Source: Lutraria lutraria
Lineage: Eukaryota > Mollusca > Bivalvia > Venerida > Mactridae
Reading direction: 5' to 3'
NCBI GenBank assembly: GCA_964023205.1
Contig: OZ026841.1
Location: forward strand, 25,561,561 to 25,625,560
DNA: 64,000 bases
Shown: positions 38,101-50,100 of the stretch, one piece after another
How positions within the stretch are numbered: the stretch's first letter is position 1
Layout of the letters: the number at the start of each line of letters is the position of its first letter
Notes under the pieces: model-generated
Seen by the model: the letters and a program-made list of their open reading frames with translations, nothing else
What the model was told of the DNA's origin: nothing
The model's database searches: none
Translations under genes and position numbers: made by a program

Positions 38101-41100
38101 AAGATGGACTAGTCACGTATTCTCTACAAGACTTAAACAACGAACCAATTTCCGGATTATTTTATAATTCTGAATTACAAATGGTTGAAAAAAAATGAAA
38201 ACAGTTTATGGTTTATTGATAAAATTTTGAAACAAAGAAAAAGAGCCAGGAGATTAGAGTATTTTGTAACCCTGGAAGTTTAAAGTACATTTGAAAACAC
38301 CTCTTATCTTAGAAGGAAAATGGAAAGTAGCGTTGTTGGAATTTCAAGCATCAGCTTCTAAATAAAAAACATTATACAGTTCTAGCCAAACATTGTTTAT
38401 TTTTTCAAAACTTTGTGGTGAATGTATTGTAAATGGAGAGAAAGCTCCGGTTTCACGGCGCCTTACATCAATCAGAAGTAACCGATGGAATACGTGTTTT
38501 GATATCCCAATATATTTACCTGTGAAAGACAAAATACTTTACGAATTCGAAATCTATATAAAGGATATGAATAATAAAGATGCATCATTCTTGCAAGAAC
38601 CAGTGTTGATAACACTACATCAAAGAATATGAATTCTGCACTATACGTGCCTCACCCTAAAAATGGGTAAATTATTTTGATAAAAAACCATCAGATATTT
38701 TTAAAATTGATAATTCAACTATTCAACTAACTTCACCTGTACAAAGTGTAGTGGATAGAGCAAAATTGGAATTAGAGCGTATAAATACAGAAACACCATC
38801 TACTTCAATCATTACCACATCATCCGTCAACAAGTCTAGAACAAAACAAAATTTCTAATAGACTGAAAACAATTCAGAAAACTAAAAATCAAAATAAAGA
38901 AAGAACGAAACTGAAAGAAGGTGGAAATTCCAGATTTAAAAAAGGGAAAAATCTCTCTATAGTTTCTGGAAAACTGTCAGAAAAAATTCAAAGAAAAAAC
39001 GGAATAAATTGGAGGATATATTTCGTTAAATATGTCAGTGTTAAACAGTGAAGCGTTTCATGAGGGAATTCCTGAAGGTTTAAAGTTATTTGATCTTCCA
39101 CCAACACAGGTGGCTGTGAACAATGTGACATACCAAGAAATTCGTCCCTCATCTCATGTGACAGAAGGAAGTCCAATCGAGTTCAGAATTAACACTAACA
39201 ATTCAATCGAATACATTGATTTGAAAGGTTCCCAGTTGTATGTGAAGCTCAAAGTACTAAAAGCAGATGGAACCAATCTTATCAAAAGCGAAAATGTTGG
39301 GCCAGTGAACTTGTTTTTTCAGCCTTTATGTTCATCTTCAGAAGTAACTCTACAAAACAAAACGTCAGTGACTTGTAATAATAATCCTTACACAGCAATC
39401 ATAAAAACTTTGTTAAATTTAAATGATGCTACAACAACTACTCAAACATCAAAACAACTATTTTATCCTGACGATTTTGATTATCCTCAAGATCCAGACC
39501 CAGCAGGTAGAAACAATGGATTGACTGTACGGTCGCAGTACATTGCCGAATCAAAAGTATTGGATTTACAAGGACCATTATTCCATGACTTTTTCCAGCT
39601 CCCTCGATACATATTATACCAGGTTGATGTGAAATTTATATAGATACAAATAGCTGGATAAATAAATTTTAGTGCTTTCATGATAGTGTTCTAACACAAA
39701 ATGGATTTCCCTCTTATAATCATAACAATTTATACAAATATAACAAACCATTAATTCTATTCTAATTTTATTAACTTTCTACATGTAATATTTACACACA
39801 AAAAACACAATAACAACAAAAAAAAAACAGTTGTGCATAAATAAAAGTAATGATAGCATGTAGAAATCCTATTAGCAACTTTAACAATACTACATGATAA
39901 TATCTCTATCTTTCGTAATTTCAAAATAGCCAATTGATTCACTGAACACAATACAAGATATAGTTTCATTCAAAGGTGTACCAAATTGAACTTCCATTTT
40001 CACATTTCCCGTTTGAAGTAACGGTATGAAGTCGTGAAAATATGGATTCAAATCAAAGGCAAGCAAAGTTGATCCTCTGACAACTTGTTCTCTACTAACA
40101 CTTACACCATCATTCTGATTCCACTTGTTGGTTAAAACAAACAAATTTGTGTACGCTCTAGATATAGACGAACCATTGTTAAAGTCCAGTTTTAATGGAT
40201 TACCCATGACAGGCATTCCGTTAGCATACAAACATATGGATGTGATGTTACAATTTAAAAAGTTAAATGGATTTGTCACATAATTTCCAGATGTACTCAT
40301 TGATTTAACAAAACCAACCACCACTTTGTCTGGTTTTTGTCCTTGAAATAAGTTTTCCAAATGAAAGGTTGTACTCCCACTTGAAATGCTTTGTAATCGT
40401 GTATCTGATTTCGGGTAAAAGTATTTTGCGTTAGTATGTTGCATCATTTCATTGTGAGCACAAATCACTGATGGGGATACAGAAACTTTTCTTGCGAGCA
40501 AAATGATATCTAGTATATCAATTTTGTAAGCAGTGTTTACTTCTGATAAAAGGGAGAATGCGGGGGATGATCTGTATAACTTTAATTTCACATCAACCTG
40601 GTATAATATGTATCGAGGGAGCTGGAAAAAGTCATGGAATAATGGTCCTTGTAAATCCAATACTTTTGATTCGGCAATGTACTGCGACCGTACAGTCAAT
40701 CCATTGTTTCTACCTGCTGGGTCTGGATCTTGAGGATAATCAAAATCGTCAGGATAAAATAGTTGTGTTGATGTTTGAGTAGTTGTTGTAGCATCATTTA
40801 AATTTAACAAAGTTTTTATGATTGCTGTGTAAGGATTATTATTACAAGTCACTGACGTTTTGTTTTGTAGAGTTACTTCTGAAGATGAACATAAAGGCTG
40901 AAAAAACAAGTTCACTGGCCCAACTTTTTCGCTTTTGATAAGATTGGTTCCATCTGCTTTTAGTACTTTGAGCTTCACATACAACTGGGAACATTTCAAA
41001 TCAATGTATTCGATTGAATTGTTAGTGTTAATATCTGAACTCGATTGGATTTCCTTCTGTCACTTGAGATGAGGGACGAATTTTTTGGTATGTCACATTG

Positions 41101-44100
41101 TTCACAGCCACCTGTGTTGGTGGAAGATCAAATAACTTTAAACCTTCAGGAATTCCCTCATGAAACGCTTCACTGTTTAACACTGACATATTTAACGAAA
41201 TATATCCTCCAATTTATTCCGTTTTTTCTTTGGATGGTTTTCTGACAGATTTTTTAGAAACTATAGAGAGATTTTTCCCTTTTTTAAATCTGGAATTTCC
41301 ACCTTCTTTCGGTTTCGTTCTTTCTTTTTTTGGTTTTTAGTTTTCTGAATTGTTTTCAGTCTATAATAATTTTTTTTTGTTCTAGACTTGTTGACGGATG
41401 ATGTGGTAATGATTGAAGTAGATGGTGTTTCTGTATTTATACGCTCTAATTCCGATTTTGCTCTATCCACTACACTTTGTACAGGTGAAGTTAGTTGAAT
41501 AGTTGAATTATCAATTTTAAAAATATCTGATGGTTTTTTATCAAAATAATTTACCCATTTTTAGGGTGAGGCACGTATAGTGCAGAATTCATATTTCTTT
41601 GATAAACTGTAGTGTTATCAACACTGGTTCTTGCAAGAATGATGCATCTTTATTATTCATATCCTTTATATAGATTTCGAATTCGTAAAGTATTTTGTCT
41701 TTCACAGGTAAATATATTGGTGTATCAAAACACGTATTCCATCGGTTACTTCTGATTGATGTAAGGCGCCGTGAAACTGGAGCTTTCTCTCCATTTACAA
41801 TACATTCACCACAAAGTTTTGAAAAAAATAAACAATGTTTGGCTAGAAGTGTATAATATTTTTATTTAGAAGCTGATGCTTGAAATTCCAACAACGCTAC
41901 TTTCCATTTTCCTTTTAAGATAAGAGGTGTTTTCAAATGTACTTTAAACTTCCAGGGTTATTTTCAGGAAAAAGGTCATCACCGTCAGTACTTTTTAAAT
42001 ATAAAATCATGTTTCTTTGATGTCTTCGCTTGAAATCCATCAATTGAATGATGGTGGAAAACCATTCCAAGATACAAAATACTCCAAATCTCCTGGCTCT
42101 TTTTCTTTGTTTCAAAATTTAATCAATAAACCATAAACCGTTTTCATTTTTTTCAACTTTTTGTAATTCAGAATTATAAAATAATCCGGAAATTGGTTCG
42201 TTGTTTAAGTCTTGTAGAGAATACGTGACGAGTCCATCTTTATATTGTTGACGATTTATCTTAAATACCTCTCTTGTATACTGCTCTTGGTAGGATCTGC
42301 GAAAAGTGTGTTTTAAATGAGAAATCCGCACAAGGTCTCCTTTCTTAAACTGAAACGGGAATTTTCGTTGATTTTTTTTAAAGCGTTATAATTATCCACT
42401 ATATCCTGCAGATCATCAATATATCGATAGGATCGTCTGTTTCTCATCATTCTGTATAACCTAACTTTGATTGTCTTTTGTACTCGTTCAACATAATTTG
42501 CCTTTGGAATGTTTTGTGTGGTAAAATAATAGACATTGTTTCCTTTCAAATAGTTCTTCAAAAATCTGTTGTTATACTCAGACCCTCGGTCTGTCCTTAG
42601 CTTCAATGGTTTTATTTGTGTAAATATTTCTTTGATAGCATCTAATATATATTTGGCGTTTTTGTCTAATAAAGGTTTAACCCACAGGTAACGACTAAAT
42701 ATGTCGATCACAAATAGCAGAACTCTCACACCATCATTATACTTTTTTTTCCACTGAAGATAAATCCGAATCAAACTGTTCATCGATGGAAGACACTAAA
42801 ACTCTAGCAGTTTTTTACTTATGTTCTGGTTCTTGTGATAGAGAATAACTGTCTTGATCTTTCAACCATTTTTTAATAAAATACAATGTGAAAATTCCTG
42901 GATATTTTTTCTGTAAAATTGTGTAAAGTTTTTGTGGACCAGCGAATGCACTGGGGTGGTTTGTTTTATAGAAAAACTGATGCAGAATTAACTCTTTCTC
43001 TTGTTTATCCACAACTAAAATGAAAACAAAAAAATGTAATCAATTTTATTACCTACTAAACAATATCTAATTATAATTGGGCAGTATGATAACTTGTGTC
43101 AGTTGATTTAGGTCAACATTATTTCCCGCTCAGAAGAGTCTTGTATATGGTGTACTTTAAATGTCAAACGTCAAAGGTCACCTTGTTGTTACCCTCCAAT
43201 ACTATCATACTGACCTCGTTAAAGTGTACGATGATGTTTGCTTATGGATACAATTGTATGGAATGTTTACATTGTAAGGAATGTTTACATTGTGTATCAT
43301 GTGTATAATCATGTATTTAAATTAAATTAGACTCCTGTGGTCTGTGGAGAGACAGACGCAGTATAAACGTTAATAACTCTGTTCTGATAAAATATTATAA
43401 TCCAGGGTTGGGTCATATCACCAGTCATCAGGTAAACACCTAAACATGTAAACCCTGGTCATAGAGTATAAATACTTTGTAAGAATGTGTTGATAGGTGC
43501 AAGTGAAATGATACGTTAGTACTTTATGTTGTACTGGTTCAGTAACACTGGTTATAGGTGAGTTGGTTATCATTTAACATAATACTTTAAACTCGAACAA
43601 ACATGATATATTTGAGCAAATATCTAACACAAAACACCAAATGAAAACAAACACATGCATAAGCTGTTATAGGATTTATTCATACAATTGGTTGAGGAAA
43701 GTATAAACCCTTACAAGATTATATCAACTAACATCATATATTTTCAACAGTAAGCAATGTAGGAGTTATATATAAAATACAAATGTTCATGTACAAAAAC
43801 AAAAACATCTAAAACATCAGTGTATATGTACCAGTTTAAATAGTTGATTGAAACAACCTGTTTTCTAGATGTAAAATAGACAGAATCATCTTTTTCATTT
43901 TAACTTGCCACTGCTCTGTTTTCATGGTGTCTAACCAGTCTTTGTCATATATTTTCAGTTTCTGTAGGGTCAAAATTTCCGGACAGATGTTCAAATCATC
44001 TATGATTTCGGTCCGAGATAAAAGAATAAGATCTTCCTTAACTGTAGACAACATCTGGTCAAAGTACATTTCGATGTGTTCTTTCGTGTCAAACATAACA

Positions 44101-47100
44101 CAGGAGTTCTGAACTTATGAGGGGTGGTCAACCTCACATCCATAACATTGTTGTTTAACAACATTACCGAGACACTCATACATCGCTTTACCATATACAA
44201 AATCAATATAGGAATTCATGATCATCACGTGAGCTGTGGAATCATTCATTTTGAAAACGTATTAAACAAAGAGTTATCTGACCAAGGATTTTCACCAAAT
44301 TTAAAACTTGAATTGTTTGTGGTAAATCCGATGGGAGTATGTGTAGGCGTTGGCTTATTACTGGAATATCCAACGATTTTCAAAAATATACAAGAAGGAG
44401 AATTTTGAAGTGTTCTTCCCAGGGATTGTCTGTTTTCTGCAACTGATGTAGTTTAATACCACAAGAAAAACAAATAACTTTGTCAACGAAACCCGTGTAA
44501 TAGAAACCAGCTTTGGCTAATTGAACTTTTGTTGGAACTATTTGTGCTGACCAGGTATCAAACGTGTTGAGTCGGTCTTCATGGAATCGATATGATGTGC
44601 AGCAAACACTGTCAGTAACCTCCGTGCAATCACTGTCCATCAAGAAATGATTTTAATAACAGTAGACTTTGTTTTACGTCGCGCAGAGTTTGAAATTGAT
44701 TTAAGCTTATTTTTTGTTTGATTTGTCCCTTTTTTAACAAAATATGACAAGAGTGTTCTGTTTTCTTTCCAGTCAATGATAAATTGTTGTCAATTTGGCA
44801 CTGAATCTGTTGTAACAATGGTAACCACTGTACAGTTTGTAGACCGTTTTCTTCAAAATAATTTAAAGTGTCATGGGTAAACTGAAGTTGAGCTTGTGTC
44901 ATTCTGAAAATAAATATAAAATACAGAATTGTGAACCTTAAATACAGAATTAAGATCGGCCTTGATCCAATCTCAATAATTAACCTGCTAACCAATGGAT
45001 TATGGAATGACCTATGATTAAGCTACTGACCTAGGGTTGACCTACTGACCAGGAGCTGGGTTGATCTAAAGTTGACCTACTGACCAGGAGCTGGGTTTCT
45101 CTAGAGGTGACCTACTGACCAGAAACTGTGATGACCTAGGGTTGACCTACTGACCAGAGACTGTGATGACCTAGGATTGACCTACTGACCATGGGTTGGG
45201 TTGACCCAGGGTTTGCCTACTGACCACGGTCTTGAACTTGCACCATCGGCACCACCTCCTTAAAGCCATTTGCTACTACTCACTTCATCAAAGAATATTG
45301 ATGGCCTGACAAGGAAGCGATCGATGCAAAATCTTAAAATGTATGTAAATATACAAAGATAACGAGGCGTCTTAAATCCCTTCACAAACTTGTGTCAAAC
45401 ATGACTGAGTGTTCCATTGGTCAAATAGTTTGTTATGATGCTTGTTGCAGTGATTTTATCCGTTGATTTTATAACACGTGAAGTAAAATAATATCATTGT
45501 ATTCCCTACATAATTTGGGACCTAGATACAGCGCCGGTCCCAACCCGCCGTACTTGCTAGTGCGTGCTTTTTACTTGCAAAATCGTGGACAAAACTTGGC
45601 GATCCGTACGTGATTAGTACCGCCTCCGTGTGGATTTGGAAGCACGCAGAAAACGCCGTAGCACTTTTAGTGCATGAAGCGGTGGTCCCAACCCGCCGTA
45701 CTTGCAAGTGCGTGCTTTCTACTTGCATAAACGTGGGCAAAACTTGGCGATCCGTACGTGGTGAGTGCCGACTCCGTACGGATTTGGATGCACGCAGACA
45801 CGCCGTAGCACTTTTAGTGCATTAGGAACTTTCGCTGCGTTCGGCCTGCGGTCGGACTACGGATTTACCACAGTACTCACGTTCATCGTACCTGCACGCA
45901 CATACAATATACAATATGTACGTTCTTCTTCCCTGCTATTGCATCTCCCTTCCCACGTTTTCAGAAAAACGTGGCGGTCGTGGCCTCCCCCAAAACGCAC
46001 GAACTTAAAACACGTACTGTGGGTTGTGACCGAACCTTAACGAACGTCAATTTATATCGCACGTGCGCACTGGGTGTTTACGTCCTACCGACAAATTTTC
46101 AGTCCAACGCACCAGGATAATACTTGCGGCAAGACCTTTTTTACTATGCACTTTTCAAAATACTTTTAACACACCTGGGGTTACTGCTCGCTGAATTTGA
46201 AAGTTCTTACAATACGCAAGGCTCAACACTCCGACATTTGTGTCTCCAATGTGTGATTACATTTAAAAGTAATCAGTTTTTACATTAGCATTATATTATG
46301 TATTTTGGACTCTATAACACTTCAAATGTACCGATCTTCTGAGAAAAAAACTGTTGTTTTTATTTAGACTTGTGTATCGGTAGTTTACGTAATCGATTGA
46401 TATATATATGACAGTTCAAAACAAGATATATATCTCTTAAATTTTATATTTCAGTTGTCGATAATCCCCATCAATGGAACTTCGGCGAGAAGTAATTATC
46501 TTTTATTTGATCCTGTTGTTTTTTTACAATTAATATAATGTCAAAAGAAAATAGTTTTAACTTAAAAGTAAACATATTCAATAAGAAAAACATTGAAGTC
46601 TTTGCGATATTAGCTTACACAAACATTTGGCATACTTCGCATAAACTGGGGAAAACGTTTATAAATCAAACCATATTTCTATAGTATCAGGGCAATACAA
46701 TTGCATCATTCATATTTTATGATGAAGTAAATACATCCCTACCTAATGGTTTTATAAAATATAGAAAGCTAACAGCATCATTAGCGTGGTTGGGATTTTG
46801 AACTATTGGTAAGTTTGGTCCAAAGTTCTGATTCAAAACGAGATCAAATGAATGCAAGAAGCTGTTATAATCTATTTTTACCGCCATTTGACCATTTATG
46901 GCTTTAAAACTTCATGAATTTACTATTTTACTTGACAAATTAGTTTACCTTATGTTGAATTCAATTTTTCCAGATTTTATTTTACTGTGGGTAATGAAGG
47001 ACTCGTCACACTTGTCCATTTCCATCCTGAAGAAGCGTATGAAATTCTTACCATGAAAAAAGTGCTTGCCAGTACTTTGTCTGTTAAAGTGAAGGTAATT

Positions 47101-50100
47101 AGTTTGTCTGTTAAAGTGAAGGTAATAATTACTTTGTCTGTTAAAGTGAAGGTAATAAGTACTTTGTCTGTTAAAGTGAAGGTAACAAGTTTGTCTGTTA
47201 AAGTGAAGGTGATAAGTATTTTGTCTGTTAAAGTGAAGGTAACAAGTTTGTCTGTTAAAGTGAAGGTAATAAGTTTGTCTGTTAAAGTGAAGGTAATTAG
47301 TTTGTCTGCTAAAGTGATGTTGATAAGTACTTTGTCTGTTAAAGTGAAGGTGATAAGTACTTTGTCTGTTAAAGTGAAGGTAATAAGATTGTCTGTTAAA
47401 GTAGAGTTAATTAGTTTGTTAGTTAAAGTGATGTCGATAAGTACTTTGTCTGTTAAAGTGAAGGTAATAAGTTTGTCTGTTAAAGTGAAGGTAATTAGTT
47501 TGTCTGTTAAAGTGAAGTAATTAGTACTTTGTCTGTTAAAGTGAAGGTAATTAGTACCTAGTCTGTTAAAGTGATGATAATTAGTACTTTGTCTGTTAAA
47601 GTGATGGTAATTAGTACTTTGCCTGTTAAAGAAAAGGTCACTATTGCAACTAACATTCAGCTGAATTATTCGGTCAGCATATATCAAAATGATAAAGTAA
47701 GAGTATGCCAGCAGTTGCAGCCACAGAACCATTGTAAATAATTTGTTTCTTGTTTTCATAGGTCGAGGATAGCCATAAGTGGAAATTTTCATCTCATGAA
47801 GAGGATCATGCTGGTAAGAATGAGTTTACGTTAATTTATCATCGATAAAAATATATAAATCGAATTGCAAATACAATAGGTGGAACTAAAGTGAAACTAT
47901 ATACGTTGCAGCTTTGCTGTTTTAAAACCATAGGTATAAACATTTCTTAAAACTTGAGCTGCAAATTAAGAGCATTATGCTGTTTAAGATTGGGCCCAAA
48001 ATACTCTGGTTTCCGCTAACTTCTTTTATGTCTATCAAATCAGAATTAGAAACAGAAAAAAAGAAACATGTTTGCATCGTTCCATCATAAAAACAATACG
48101 GGACCATATTGCAGTCTCGTGAAATCCTATCCTGTGTGTCTGTATGGGCACTGGGTAAGGGTAAGATCTGCCTAACTGAGCTACTACTACTACTTTTAAA
48201 TAATAGTATATAATAAAACAAAATAAGCTTTGAAAACGTAATAAAATGCAAACGTACTATTAAACATATTTAAAAAATATCCAATTTGCTTTCAACCAAT
48301 TTTGTAAACTTGTCTAACTACGTTTGAATATTTAAAGGTCACATGGACCATGAATATGAGGCATCACGTGAGACTGATGGTATCAAATTTGTACGTGTTC
48401 ATAAAAGTTCCAGGGATGTCCACAGACTTCATAACAAAGTAATGATTTTTTCAGACATAACGATATTAAAATGCTTAAAACAAACATTGCTGTTGCATAT
48501 CTGAATTTTAGAGCTTTATCAGATTCATTTATCCGTTTGTTTAACGGCCCATTCAATAGCTATGGTTATAGAGTCCGCCTAGAGAAAGGGGAGGAGATAA
48601 GATACAGGAAAAACTGGACATTTAGATCCCTATTCTTTATCGTGCCCGGTATGAAGCACTACTACACGCTTTAGCCTTACCATTTCCATGTGATTTTCTA
48701 GACACATTATTTGCCTCGGTAGTTGAGATGAGGACACTGAAAAAGCATCCCTGAGAAATTTGAAAGGTGGAGCCGAAAATCGAACCCACAGCTTTTCGTT
48801 TAGTAGTCCAGCGCGTTACCACCCTTTACCACCCCTTTTATCTGATCCAGTGGAATAATTTGAACTGACAGCGGTGAGGGATCTTGTGATTACTAGCTCG
48901 AGATAATAGTCACTGGACCACGGATACCCCAAATTCGACAGCCTCTTAGTAACGTTTATGAAATAACACACCTAGTAACAAAAATGTCTGAGGTATCTGT
49001 ATAATGTAACGTATAATTTCCACTCCTAATCAGCATAGATTCCAGCAATGATAGCGTTAGTTAATGTCTTTACGTTTGCTAATGCGATTTTGTTCATGAT
49101 GAATTCATAAAAGTGTATGACATTGCGTCTAAGCCATTTAGTAAATATTTGTGTTACATTGCAGACAATCCATTTAGATGTGAAAGGAACACCAGTATAT
49201 GTTGATGCTGTTGACAACGTTACTTTGAGACATTCACCGACACCAACCAAAAAGTGAGTTAATGGTGTTTCATATCAAATTTAGTATAGCACTTTCTTAT
49301 CTCTTAGGGAAAGTTGCTACTGTTTGTATTCATTCAATCAACAACTTATATCTACTAGCGCTAAGTTGCTGTCAACAAATCTACACGTAGTTGGGGAGAG
49401 TTGACGCATACATTTTATGTTTAAAACTCGCTGATAATTAGATGTGCGTAGTAACACATGACATTTTAAAGAAGATATTCCTTATTATTTTATAGCGCAT
49501 CGGCTATAAGCTGTAGAGCTTTTATGAGAAATAAATTTTATATTGATATTATTTTTATTCTATTTGTTTTTTCAGCAATGGCTACTTTTTTGCATATTGG
49601 AACGCCACACACGTGGTTATCTTTATTGAACTATGTAGTATCGTATATGAGTGAATCTGCATTTAGTTGTTTGATTTTTGTTCATGTAATTAAGTTTTAA
49701 CAGAATAAATTTAATAATTTGCATGTTCCGTGTTTAGTATGTCTTCCATTTTTTCAGGAAATCAGCTGAAGGTTTTCATGAAATTGACGACCAAGAATTC
49801 GGAGGTAAACTTTCTTCATTACAAGAAAATTAACCGTGTTAATACAACAACATTACCTTTAATAACTCTCTGAAGCCATTGTTAACTTCGAAAAATGCTA
49901 AACAAATAGAAAATGTTTAATATCCAGATAGGAGAATCAAACGTTTGTGAGTACTTTTTCAATTCGATTCTAAACGACAATATTACACAGCTTCTACTTT
50001 ATACAATATACAGTATATAAATATTACATGTCTGACCGGGTGACAGTAAAATTGTCAACTTGAGGAAATACTGTGAACCAGGGCGAAGCCGAGGTTGACA

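Larger units (their letters stand above)
31513..39636 (+). repeat. Palindrome arm A
   Basis: Plus-oriented copy. It is colinear with the reverse complement of 40586-45280 apart from the 3.44-kb TA-flanked insertion (33326-36765) and small indels. Arm A keeps about 230 bp (around 31660-31890) containing a donor-like CTGGTAAGTG that arm B lacks. Homology ends inside the capsid gene. Confidence 0.88.
31513..45280. mobile_element. Palindromic Polinton (Maverick) element, 13.8 kb
   Basis: Both ends read AGTAGTAGCAAATG inward and are flanked by CACTTC. The interior is two inverted copies of the same set of genes. Arm A (31513-39636, plus) and arm B (45280-40586, minus) pair over about 4.7 kb, and 39637-40585 is an unpaired centre belonging to arm B. 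Gene order from each end: 90-aa unknown, BIR protein, Cys/His protein, integrase, penton-like, basic protein, hexon-like. The protein-primed DNA polymerase B, packaging ATPase and Ulp1-like protease expected in a complete Polinton are absent. Most genes carry frameshifts or stops, so it is non-autonomous and inactive. It lies within an intron of the lipid transfer gene. Confidence 0.85.
40586..45280 (-). repeat. Palindrome arm B
   Basis: Minus-oriented copy. It lacks about 83 bp of integrase sequence that arm A has near 37890-37970, retains about 100 bp of the penton N-terminus deleted from arm A, and has an expanded minisatellite at 45005-45225. Confidence 0.88.

Noticed and set aside
39487..40733. 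Antisense frames over the capsid genes (e.g. 40533-40733)
   Set aside because: Shadows of the hexon-like reading frame in the opposite arm.
46474..46533. ATG followed by a hydrophobic 19-residue frame, a candidate signal peptide
   Set aside because: The overlapping frame has an acceptor, a donor and phases that fit the neighbouring exons and reads VDNPHQWNF, which suits the family better.
47081..47640. Regular 27-30 bp repeats resembling a CRISPR array
   Set aside because: Units are contiguous with no unique spacers, in a eukaryotic intron; they are copies of an exon end plus splice donor.
46977..47792. 271-codon minus-strand frame with a [13 protein letters not shown] repeat and the 177-codon plus frame opposite
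   Set aside because: The minus frame is only the reverse reading of the minisatellite. On the plus strand only 46974-47094 is needed for the gene; further copies are coding only if alternative donors are used.
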